From assembly GCA_014804365.1 (NCBI GenBank), contig JAAUZX010000011.1, forward strand, positions 1 to 49,607: 49,607 nt of DNA, given 5' to 3'. Origin of the DNA: Lachnospiraceae bacterium (GTDB lineage Bacteria > Bacillota > Clostridia > Lachnospirales > Lachnospiraceae). The translations under genes and the position numbers were made by a program. A model generated the notes under the pieces. It did no database searches. It saw nothing but the letters and a program-made list of their open reading frames with translations, and was not told where the DNA came from. Below are positions 17,282-25,105 of the stretch, piece by piece (positions within the stretch are counted from its first letter, which is position 1; each line of letters starts with the position of its first letter).

Positions 17282-18766
17282 ATGAAGATAACAGACAAAC
17301 TCCAATACATAACCCAAATCAACGAAGTGCTTAACAACGGCCCCTACCGCGACACTTGGTCCTCCCTGACAGATTTCGAAATGCCCCTCTGGTACACAAA
17401 AGCCAAATTCGGCCTCTTCGTCCACTGGGGACTATACAGCGTCCCCGCCTACGCCAACGAGTGGTACTCCCGTAACATGTACATTCAGGGTACCCCCGAA
17501 TACGAACACCATATCAAAACCTATGGCCCACACAAAGATTTCGGCTATAAAGATTTTATTCCCCTTTTCACGGCGGAAAAGTTCGATCCGGATTTCTGGG
17601 CAGAAACCTTCGCGGCAGCGGGCGCGCAATATGTAGTTCCCGTGGCGGAACACCACGACGGCTTCCAGATGTATCAGAGCGATCTGTCCATATACAATTC
17701 CGTGCAAATGGGTCCGAAACGGGATATTCTTGGGGAACTGAAAGCCTCTTTTGAGAAAAAAGGACTGATCTTCTGTACCTCCACCCACCGCGCGGAACAC
17801 CACTGGTTCATGGGCTGCGGTAAAGATTTCGAAAGCGATATTAAAGAACCGCTTCACTGCGGCGATTTCTACTGGCCTTCGGAGCAGACACAGCCCGATC
17901 AACAGGACTTGTTCGCAAAGCCATACCCAAGTCAGGAGTTCCTGGAGGACTGGCTGTGCCGCACTTGCGAGATCATAGACCGATATCAGCCGCGGATCCT
18001 ATATTTCGACTGGTGGATACAACACGAAGCATACAAGCCGTACCTACGCAAGATTGCAGCCTACTACTACAACCGCGGCGCACAGTGGGGCACGCCCACC
18101 GCCATCTGCTATAAACACGACGCTATGGCTTTCGGAAGCGGTATTGTAGATGTAGAACGCGGCAAATTCGCTGACAGCAAGCCTTATCACTGGCAGACCG
18201 ACACCGCCATCGCGCGCAATTCATGGTGCCACACCACCTCGCTGGACTATAAGAACGCCTATGAACTGATCTGCTACCTTATAGATGTAGTCAGCAAAAA
18301 CGGCAATCTCCTGCTCAATGTAGGTCCCAAAGCCGACGGCTCTTTTGCCGAAGAAGATGCTGAGATTCTCAAACAAATCGGCAGTTGGCTTACCGTAAAC
18401 GGAGAAGCTGTCTATAACACCAAACCCTGGCGCTATGCCGCAGAAGGACCTACCGTCGAAACAGAAGGGCAGTTCAGCGACGCATCCGCTCCGGTCTATA
18501 CCGCCGAGGACTTCCGCTTCACGGCCGGAAACGGCTGCATTTATGCCGTCTGCCTGCGTTATCCCGATACCGGTTCCATCCTCATCCGCGCCTTGTCCAA
18601 AACCCGTGATGCCAACAAACCCAATTTCCACGGCATCATCCGCAAAGTAGAGCTTCTCGGCTTTCCCGAGACTCCCGCCTACACCATCGACGAAGAAGGC
18701 CTGCACATCACCGCCCGCAATGTACACAGTGACTTTCCTGTCGTAGTTAAGGTGACGGTAGAGTAA
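17282..18766 (+). CDS. Alpha-L-fucosidase, GH29
   Basis: A retaining exo-fucosidase of 494 residues. The N-terminal catalytic barrel (about 25-370) has KFGLFVHWGLYSVPAYANEWY, EHHDGFQMY and the nucleophile Asp243 in ILYFDWWIQH. The C-terminal beta-sandwich (about 385-494) begins after NLLLNVGPKADG. No signal peptide, so cytoplasmic. It is 24 nt after GH42. The likely job is removal of terminal fucose from imported side chains (Fuc-Gal-Xyl of xyloglucan). Most characterised bacterial xyloglucan fucosidases are GH95, so another fucosylated glycan remains possible. The general acid cannot be fixed by eye. Confidence 0.92.
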   Translation: MKITDKLQYITQINEVLNNGPYRDTWSSLTDFEMPLWYTKAKFGLFVHWGLYSVPAYANEWYSRNMYIQGTPEYEHHIKTYGPHKDFGYKDFIPLFTAEKFDPDFWAETFAAAGAQYVVPVAEHHDGFQMYQSDLSIYNSVQMGPKRDILGELKASFEKKGLIFCTSTHRAEHHWFMGCGKDFESDIKEPLHCGDFYWPSEQTQPDQQDLFAKPYPSQEFLEDWLCRTCEIIDRYQPRILYFDWWIQHEAYKPYLRKIAAYYYNRGAQWGTPTAICYKHDAMAFGSGIVDVERGKFADSKPYHWQTDTAIARNSWCHTTSLDYKNAYELICYLIDVVSKNGNLLLNVGPKADGSFAEEDAEILKQIGSWLTVNGEAVYNTKPWRYAAEGPTVETEGQFSDASAPVYTAEDFRFTAGNGCIYAVCLRYPDTGSILIRALSKTRDANKPNFHGIIRKVELLGFPETPAYTIDEEGLHITARNVHSDFPVVVKVTVE

Positions 18767-18804
18767 TATTCTTCATACTAATACCCATGCTTTTCTCACA
18801 GCCT

Positions 18805-19012
18805 GCGAATTTGTAAGCCAAGACGCTAACAGCGTCGGCACAAATTTGCGATTGAAAAATCTCTGATTTTTCAATCTAACCTCCATGATTCCGCTTTGCG
18901 GAATCTCAAATTATTGGGGAGAATGCCCGAATCTTGGGCCTTCTCCTGCGTGAAACTTAGAACTTCTTAGCGAAACAGCTCTTGCTGTGAGCCTTAGAAG
19001 TTCTTCTCACGC
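18805..19012. repeat. Array of consecutive hairpins
   Basis: Stems follow each other with almost no spacing: GCGAATTTGT/ACAAATTTGC (one mismatch) enclosing GACGCT/AGCGTC (18805-18849); a 12-bp perfect GATTGAAAAATC/GATTTTTCAATC (18850-18876); GATTCCGC/GCGGAATC (18887-18905); GGAGAA-GCCC/GGGC-TTCTCC (18918-18946); and GCGTGA/TCACGC around AGAACTTCT/AGAAGTTCT and ACAGC/GCTGT (18948-19012). There is no T-run typical of a terminator and no ORF. Confidence 0.75.
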
Positions 19013-19083
19013 CATTACCAGTGCCATTATAATAAATTTATTATAGTACATAAAAACGTCTAATTTTATAACGCTCTTTTAGG

Positions 19084-19250
19084 TATAATCAATATCCAGC
19101 GCAGAGGGAAGTTAATATCTTAAGGAGCCCCTTAAAAAGCGTCAGTGCTTAACGAGGTCATGAGTTGCGAAGCAACTCACGAGTTTAGCACCTGCTACGC
19201 TTTTTACGGAGCGAAAGCGCGGCTCCGTAGATATTAACTTCCCTCCGCGC
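19084..19250 (+). repeat. Long nested inverted repeat before the response regulator gene
   Basis: The arms fold over about 150 nt: a 16-bp perfect outer stem (19105-19120 with 19229-19244), GGAGCC/GGCTCC (19124-19129, 19221-19226), a 9-bp TAAAAAGCG/CGCTTTTTA (19133-19141, 19198-19206), GTGCTTAAC/GTTTAGCAC with one mismatch, and a 7-bp GAGTTGC/GCAACTC tip with loop GAA (19162-19178). A TATAAT box at 19084-19089 would place a transcript start near the beginning of the structure. The rest of 19251-19494 is AT-rich leader with nothing else seen. Confidence 0.75.
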
Positions 19251-19494
19251 GTCCCCTTTAGACACCCCATAAACAATACCACAACAATAACCGTAAATTG
19301 CACCACCATCTCCCTTTCTTGCACTTTTCCCATTTTCATGCTACCATATACCATATATATAGCCCCTATAACACTACTCCACTATATATAATATATCCTC
19401 TATAAAATTTACAAAAATCAGAACTTTCGTCAGTATGACACCCCAAAATATACCACAGTACATAATACTGACATATATATAAGGTGAGAATGAT

Positions 19495-21138
19495 ATGAAT
19501 ACAAACAATGATACTCTACTGATCGCCGACGATGAGTCCTCTATCCGCAAGGGTTTAAGATGCATCGTTGACTGGGAAGAATTAGGTTTTACCATATGCG
19601 GCGAAGCCTCCAACGGAGAGGAAGCGCTCTCCCGCATTCTTGCACTGAATCCCGATCTGGTCCTGTTAGACGTCAAAATGCCCAAGCTGCACGGTACGGA
19701 AGTAATTCGCCGCGCCAGAGAAGCGGGTTATCAGGGAAAGTGCATTATCCTAAGCGGTTATTCCGATTTTAAATACGCGCAGGAAGCAATCAGCAGCGGG
19801 GTCAGTTTCTATCTCACGAAACCCATTGACGAAGATGACCTCTATCAGACAGTCTCGAAAATTAAGCAGGAACTGACAAAAGAGCACAACCGCTCTACCC
19901 ACTTCACGGAATTCCAGAGTAAGGCCAAAAGTGTCGTGCTTAAAGAGCTCCTGACCAATACCGCAAACTCTCCTCTATCCGCGCAGGATCTGGATAACTT
20001 CTGTCTAACGGCAGAGATTTATCAAGTCGTGATCTGCGAGGATTTCCACACGCAGGCTGTGGCGGCACCCTATACTTTTGCGGAGCTTTTCCAAGTGATC
20101 AACCGCGATAACAACATCTTTGATCATCTGGAGATCAATCACAGAGATGTCGTCCTGTTAAAGGGCTCGCACGGTCTTAACAGACTCTCTGACTTTCTGG
20201 ACCGTTTTGAAGAACATACGCCCCAAACAGGCAGCCCTTTAGAATCCATGTTCTTAGCCTACGGCAGACCCGTCTCTTCCCCGGAGGATATTCATCTCTC
20301 CTACGAAGATGCCACCACCCTCTTAACCCGCCGTTTCTTCTGTGCGCAGGAACAGCATGCAATGGGCTATGAACTGCTGCCCGAACTGTCGTCCCATGTT
20401 CGGACATCGGATTCGGCTGATAATCATACCGGCTTAGAGCTAAACGAAACCGCTTTATCCGATTACGCAAACCGATTCGTGGATTATATACAATCCTATA
20501 ACCGCAGGATGACTGTCACCACGCTGTCTGAGCTGGAAGAAGCGCTCCTGTATGTTTCAAACGAAGCGCACGAGATCAAACTGTTTCTGACAGATCTCTA
20601 CCTACAGATCAAGGAAAAGATGAATCGTGCGTACGCTTCCGCGAAGATTCCTTTTTCCTCCAACTCTTCGGTGCTAGAGTTTATCAATACCTGCAATTAT
20701 CTCTATGAGATTATTAAGTTCCTCTCGGAACAGTTTGAGATGATCATGGACGCTACGGGTAACCCGTCCAGAGATACGATTCTGGATGATGTACTCTATT
20801 ATATAGACCATCATTTCCGGGACAATATTAAGCTTGAGACGATCGCGCCGTTATTCGGTTACAACAGCGCCTATCTGGGTAAAATATTCAGTAAGACCGT
20901 AGGAGAAAACTTTAATTCCTACGTAGACCACAGGCGGATAGAACACTCCAAGCAGCTTCTTCTGGAAAATCAATTGAAAGTATACGAGATTGCCGAACAG
21001 GTAGGCTATAAGAACGTAGATTATTTTCATAAAAAATTCAAGAAATATGTGGGCGAAAGTCCAGCCGAATTCCGCAAGGGACAAGGGCTCGATCCGGAAA
21101 CTGGAAAATACCCCCCACCCACACACAAATGCCCCTAA
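19495..21138 (+). CDS. YesN-type response regulator, REC plus AraC HTH
   Basis: A 547-residue transcription activator. The receiver domain (5-125) has ADDESS, phospho-acceptor Asp59 in LVLLDVKMP and Lys109 in YLTKP. A long middle region (130-430) is variable, as usual in YesN/CutR-type regulators. A C-terminal AraC/XylS double HTH (about 435-535) has IAPLFGYNSAYLGKIFSKTVGENF and VGYKNVDYFHKKFKKYVGESPAEFR. The cognate kinase is probably the YesM-like protein at 25106-26920, which is not adjacent but lies in the same locus. It should respond to the imported sugar and activate the transporter and glycosidase promoters (inference). It is convergent with the solute-binding protein gene. Confidence 0.93.
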   Translation: MNTNNDTLLIADDESSIRKGLRCIVDWEELGFTICGEASNGEEALSRILALNPDLVLLDVKMPKLHGTEVIRRAREAGYQGKCIILSGYSDFKYAQEAISSGVSFYLTKPIDEDDLYQTVSKIKQELTKEHNRSTHFTEFQSKAKSVVLKELLTNTANSPLSAQDLDNFCLTAEIYQVVICEDFHTQAVAAPYTFAELFQVINRDNNIFDHLEINHRDVVLLKGSHGLNRLSDFLDRFEEHTPQTGSPLESMFLAYGRPVSSPEDIHLSYEDATTLLTRRFFCAQEQHAMGYELLPELSSHVRTSDSADNHTGLELNETALSDYANRFVDYIQSYNRRMTVTTLSELEEALLYVSNEAHEIKLFLTDLYLQIKEKMNRAYASAKIPFSSNSSVLEFINTCNYLYEIIKFLSEQFEMIMDATGNPSRDTILDDVLYYIDHHFRDNIKLETIAPLFGYNSAYLGKIFSKTVGENFNSYVDHRRIEHSKQLLLENQLKVYEIAEQVGYKNVDYFHKKFKKYVGESPAEFRKGQGLDPETGKYPPPTHKCP

Positions 21139-21147
21139 GTCATAAAG

Positions 21148-21182
21148 AACTGCCACACCGGATTCCGATGTGGCAGTTTCTA
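21148..21182. terminator. Bidirectional terminator between the regulator and solute-binding protein genes
   Basis: A 10-bp perfect stem AACTGCCACA/TGTGGCAGTT (21148-21157, 21169-21178). It has TTTCT on the plus side and TTCTTTAT on the minus side, between two convergent stops. Confidence 0.75.
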
Positions 21183-21202
21183 AATACCTATAAGATTTTT
21201 AA

Positions 21203-22933
21203 TTACTGTACGATTGCAACCTTCTCGGCAATGATATCAGTCATCATTTCTTCTGCCTCGCTCATACCTGTTGCTTCCAGTTCAGCGATCATTGCGTCAT
21301 AGTTCGCATCGAACTCAGCCTCGCTGCCGGTTACACACTTGATCAGTGCAGACCACGCAACTTCATCCAGCTTATCTACGATCTCTGAGAACTCAAGCGG
21401 CATAGCATACGCCCAAAGCGGAGAATAATCAGGTGTATCGAATTCATCCGGCTGTGGGAACATATCTACGATCAGCTCTACGCCCCATGCCTCGACTGCT
21501 GCCTTCTCTTCTACATTGTACTCGTTGATAACAGCATCCTTACTTGTTGTTGTGTAGGTGCTTCCGGTAGGATCTAAAATACCATCACCATAAGACGGGA
21601 ACGGATAGTTGTGGAAACCAACACCTGTCTTCTTGGAGTAATCTGCATCTTCCTGAGAATATTTGATCTCTTCCTCAGTTCTGTAACGATGTCCCTCATC
21701 ATCGATAAAGTAGTTCACGCCCTCAATACCCCATTTGTTGAGTACCTGACCTTCATCGGAGCAAAGGAAATCAATAAACTTGATTGCCGCAACGGGATCT
21801 TTACAGGAAGTTGTGATACCTACACCTGTACCTGTTGTCAGACCCTGATACATAAGAGCCGGACATTTTGTATTCGCATCGATACATGTCGGAAGACCTG
21901 CATAGGTAAGCTCGTATTTACCATCAGCTTTCAATACTTTCTCACCGTCCTGATAATCCCAGTCTTTATCAAAGAGCGTTACCACACGACCGGAAGCGAT
22001 CTTAGCGATATAGTCTTCGTGTGTCTGTGTTGCAAACTCGGGATCAAGGATACCTTCATTGTACATACGGCATAACCATTTGAAATATTCTCTTTCCTTA
22101 TCGGAACGGAACTTATAAACGCCCTTGTTATCGTCTGTAACGATCCACTGTCCGTTATCAGGCGCGCCGTCTGCAATAAATCCTGCCGGATTGCCCAATG
22201 TGATCAGCCAGTGCCAGTCAGAAGTTGATAAGCTGATACCGATCATGTCAAGTCCGTCGTCAGTTGTCGGATGCTCTGCAATATAATCTTTGATCATCGT
22301 TTCCAGTTCCTCCAGAGAATGGGGAATCTGATAGTCTTTCGCTTTCAGAGCCGCCCACTGAATCTGGAGATTTCCTGCATCTTTAAATCTCGTTCCACCA
22401 ACATTATAAGCGGATAACTGATAGATCGACTGATCTTCTGCAGACTGTCTTAACTTGTCATACTCATCGCCGTACAGCTTCTTGATGTTAGGACCATACT
22501 GCTCGATCAGGTCTGTCATATCCATCATAGCGCCTGCGTCGATCAGATTACCTGCGGAACCTTTAGCGAAGATGATATCCGGATAATTCTGTTCCGCGAT
22601 CATCAGCGCTACCGCTTCACTCTCGTCATTACCGCCGACAGGACGCGTAGTCTTTAATTTAACGCCTGTAGCCTCTGTGATCTTCTCTGCCACAGGATCT
22701 GTCCAGGGATCATCCTGATTCGCATCCGCGTTAAAGAATGTCAGTTCAATTACGTCTCCCGATGCTGCGCTGCCACCGTCATCCGATGCTGCACCGTCGT
22801 CCGTTGCCGCGCTGCTGTCTGTTGTTGCACTGCTGTCTGTATTGGAAGTTGTATCACCGCCGCCACAGCCTGCAAGTGTACCGGCTACCATAGTTGCTGC
22901 CAGTAACAATGCACAAATCTTTTTACTTTTCAT
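21203..22933 (-). CDS. Extracellular solute-binding lipoprotein of an oligosaccharide ABC importer
   Basis: A 576-residue type 2 sugar-binding lipoprotein (LplA-like). The signal peptide ends in LAGC (lipidated Cys23). A Ser/Thr/Asp/Ala-rich spacer (30-60) leads to the two-lobe binding domain, starting VIELTFFNADANQDDPWTDPVAEKITEATGV. The size and family fit proteins that bind longer oligosaccharides. It is the last gene of the transporter operon, after two permease genes, 119 nt downstream. A small hairpin in that gap may protect or limit the message. From its neighbours the ligand is probably xyloglucan oligosaccharides. No ATPase gene is present; CUT1 systems of this class often share an MsmX-type ATPase encoded elsewhere. 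Confidence 0.92.
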   Translation of the reverse strand: MKSKKICALLLAATMVAGTLAGCGGGDTTSNTDSSATTDSSAATDDGAASDDGGSAASGDVIELTFFNADANQDDPWTDPVAEKITEATGVKLKTTRPVGGNDESEAVALMIAEQNYPDIIFAKGSAGNLIDAGAMMDMTDLIEQYGPNIKKLYGDEYDKLRQSAEDQSIYQLSAYNVGGTRFKDAGNLQIQWAALKAKDYQIPHSLEELETMIKDYIAEHPTTDDGLDMIGISLSTSDWHWLITLGNPAGFIADGAPDNGQWIVTDDNKGVYKFRSDKEREYFKWLCRMYNEGILDPEFATQTHEDYIAKIASGRVVTLFDKDWDYQDGEKVLKADGKYELTYAGLPTCIDANTKCPALMYQGLTTGTGVGITTSCKDPVAAIKFIDFLCSDEGQVLNKWGIEGVNYFIDDEGHRYRTEEEIKYSQEDADYSKKTGVGFHNYPFPSYGDGILDPTGSTYTTTSKDAVINEYNVEEKAAVEAWGVELIVDMFPQPDEFDTPDYSPLWAYAMPLEFSEIVDKLDEVAWSALIKCVTGSEAEFDANYDAMIAELEATGMSEAEEMMTDIIAEKVAIVQ

Positions 22934-23023
22934 ACTTCTTCTCCCTTCTGTTGCTTAATAATGCATCATTTATATTTGTATGTTGTACCGGAAAGTACAT
23001 CCATATAAATACCGTTTGTCATA

Positions 23024-23041
23024 AACCGGGCAAACCCGGTT
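23024..23041 (-). promoter_or_regulatory. Intercistronic hairpin before the solute-binding protein gene
   Basis: AACCGGG/CCCGGTT with a TTTG loop on the minus strand and no T-run, between the permease stop (23053) and the lipoprotein start. Such stems often set segmental mRNA stability so that the binding protein is made in excess. Confidence 0.4.
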
Positions 23042-23052
23042 ATTTCCTTATA

Positions 23053-23940
23053 TCAGTCTTTGACCGCACCTACCGTCATACCGCCTACGAAATATTTCTG
23101 TAAGAACGGATATACAATCAGAATCGGCACTGTCGCAACGATGGTTACCGCCATACGCACGGATAACGGTGACACGGAGTTCTTGACCTGCTCCGCCGAA
23201 TGGGGATCGATCTTAACTGTTGCTTTCTCCATGATCTCATACAGCACATACTGCAGGGTCGGCAGCTCTTTTGCATAGAGGTAGGTATCCATGAAGGAGT
23301 TCCACTGTCCTACCGCGTAGAATAAAGCTACTGTTGCCAACACCGGTTTACACAGTGGCAGCACGATTCTCGCCCATATGATGAAGTCATTGGCTCCATC
23401 CACTCTGGCTGCCTCCTGCAATGCCAACGGAAGGCCTTCAATGAAAGAACGTACCAGAATCATATTGTAGACCCAGATCAGACCGGGAATAATGTACACG
23501 AGGAAATTATTACCCATCTTTAAGTCTCTCATCAGCAGCAGGTACTCAGGAATCAGTCCGCCGCTGACATACATGGTGATTACAAACAGGGTCGTAAATA
23601 ACTTATTGAAATAGAAATCCTTCCTGCTCAGCACATAGGCTAACATTGCCGTGCAGATCACGCCCGCACCTGCGCCGATCAGTGTTCTTGCTACGGACAG
23701 TATAAAAGCCTGCCCTAAATTGTTTTCTTTGAATACATAAGCGTAATTGCTCCATGTAAACTCTCTCGGTATGATGAAATTGATGTTACGCATCGTGTCG
23801 ATCGGATCGTTCAGCGATATCGCCAACACATTTAAGAACGGATACACCGTAATAATGATCAGAAATACGAACACGACCAACAATATGTAATCTAAAATAT
23901 TATCATTACTTTTGATCTTATTGCTCTTAACGTTTGTCAT
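23053..23940 (-). CDS. Carbohydrate ABC transporter permease (LplC/YtcP-like)
   Basis: A CUT1 inner-membrane permease of 295 residues with six TM helices. The EAA loop that contacts the ATPase is EAARVDGANDFIIWARIVLPLCKPV (about 190-215). The N-terminal part (ISLNDPIDTMRN) and the C-terminal FVGGMTVGAVKD are characteristic of LplC/YtcP proteins. It is 12 nt after the first permease gene and forms the heterodimeric pore with it. Confidence 0.93.
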   Translation of the reverse strand: MTNVKSNKIKSNDNILDYILLVVFVFLIIITVYPFLNVLAISLNDPIDTMRNINFIIPREFTWSNYAYVFKENNLGQAFILSVARTLIGAGAGVICTAMLAYVLSRKDFYFNKLFTTLFVITMYVSGGLIPEYLLLMRDLKMGNNFLVYIIPGLIWVYNMILVRSFIEGLPLALQEAARVDGANDFIIWARIVLPLCKPVLATVALFYAVGQWNSFMDTYLYAKELPTLQYVLYEIMEKATVKIDPHSAEQVKNSVSPLSVRMAVTIVATVPILIVYPFLQKYFVGGMTVGAVKD

Positions 23941-23952
23941 GGCCGCCCCTCC

Positions 23953-24894
23953 TTATATCAGTTTGCTCTCGCCCAGCAGTCCGGCGATCTTATTAGCTAT
24001 GAAGAGTAACGCAATGCCGACCAATGACTGGAACATACCGATCGCAGTACCAAGACCGTAATTGCTGTTTCCGATACCTCTGACATAAGAGAACCATGAA
24101 AGCACCATCGCATGATCCTGTACGATACCGTTACTTAAAAGCATCTGACGTTCCATACCTACATTCAACGCACCGCCGATACCCATGATCAGCAGCACAA
24201 CAACTGTAGGTTTAATGCCCGGCAGGGTGATGTGCCAGATTCTCTGAAGACGGTTCGCGCCGTCCACCTTGGCTGCCTCATACAGACCCGCGTCGATTCC
24301 CGCCATGGCGGATAAGTATACGATGGCATCCCATCCCACTTCTTTCCATGTATTGATCAGAACGACCGAAACCCAGAACACAGGTGAGTTCGTACTCATC
24401 AGTCCCAGTTTGGTGTGAAGAGCCGTATCCAGCATACCGCCGTCATTTAATACCATCTTGGCAATACTGGCGATAACTACCCACGATACGAAGTGTGGAA
24501 GATAAGAAATGGTCTGCGTTATTTTCTTAAATTTAACAAAACGTATTTCATTTAACATCAAGGCAAACAAAATTGCCATGACAGTTCCGACCGCGATACC
24601 GAGAACGCTCAGCCCGATCGTATTAATCATAACCTGACCGAATATACGATCCTGAAATGCCTTTATGAAATTATCAAACCCGACAAACGGTCTCTGCCAG
24701 AAAGGCAGCGCCAATGTCTTAGGCCTCACATCCTGAAACGCCATTGTCCATCCCCACAAGGGAATGTACTTAAAAACGATCAGCCAAATCAGAAAGGGAA
24801 CCGACATCAACAATAGATATCGCTGTTTCCACATTAACTGCATGCTGAACTTCTGCTTGATCACTTTCTCTTTCGAGGTTTTTCCTGCACTCAT
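23953..24894 (-). CDS. Carbohydrate ABC transporter permease (LplB-like)
   Basis: A CUT1 permease of 313 residues with a cytoplasmic N-terminus, six TM helices and the EAA loop YEAAKVDGANRLQRIWHITLPGIKPT (about 205-230). It is the first gene of the lplB-lplC-lplA-like import operon. The leader upstream contains a perfect 15-bp inverted repeat (24978-25029) next to the -10 box. The ATG at 24894 follows GGAAAGGATGAGC. Confidence 0.93.
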   Translation of the reverse strand: MSAGKTSKEKVIKQKFSMQLMWKQRYLLLMSVPFLIWLIVFKYIPLWGWTMAFQDVRPKTLALPFWQRPFVGFDNFIKAFQDRIFGQVMINTIGLSVLGIAVGTVMAILFALMLNEIRFVKFKKITQTISYLPHFVSWVVIASIAKMVLNDGGMLDTALHTKLGLMSTNSPVFWVSVVLINTWKEVGWDAIVYLSAMAGIDAGLYEAAKVDGANRLQRIWHITLPGIKPTVVVLLIMGIGGALNVGMERQMLLSNGIVQDHAMVLSWFSYVRGIGNSNYGLGTAIGMFQSLVGIALLFIANKIAGLLGESKLI

Positions 24895-24977
24895 ATCTGC
24901 TCATCCTTTCCATAATAAGTTTTTGCGGTATGTTCTGCATGACCGGGATTCCCCTTTGCTGACTTCCCTATATGCAA

Positions 24978-25035
24978 AAATGCATTGCAGGAAATCTTTG
25001 CTGACAAATATATCTCCTGCAATGCATTTATTATA
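24978..25035 (-). promoter_or_regulatory. Transporter operon promoter region with a perfect 15-bp inverted repeat
   Basis: Minus strand -10 TATAAT (plus 25030-25035) directly abuts AAATGCATTGCAGGA, which pairs with TCCTGCAATGCATTT (25015-25029 and 24978-24992, 22-nt loop). The -35 region is only T-rich, as expected for an activated promoter. The repeat could be an operator or a 5' UTR hairpin, or it may terminate read-through from the kinase gene, since TTTTTGC follows it. Confidence 0.5.
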
Positions 25036-25105
25036 AAAAATTTACAAAAATAAAAATACCGAAAAAATTTGATAAAAATACCGTCACTTTTTCATCTTGG
25101 TTTCG

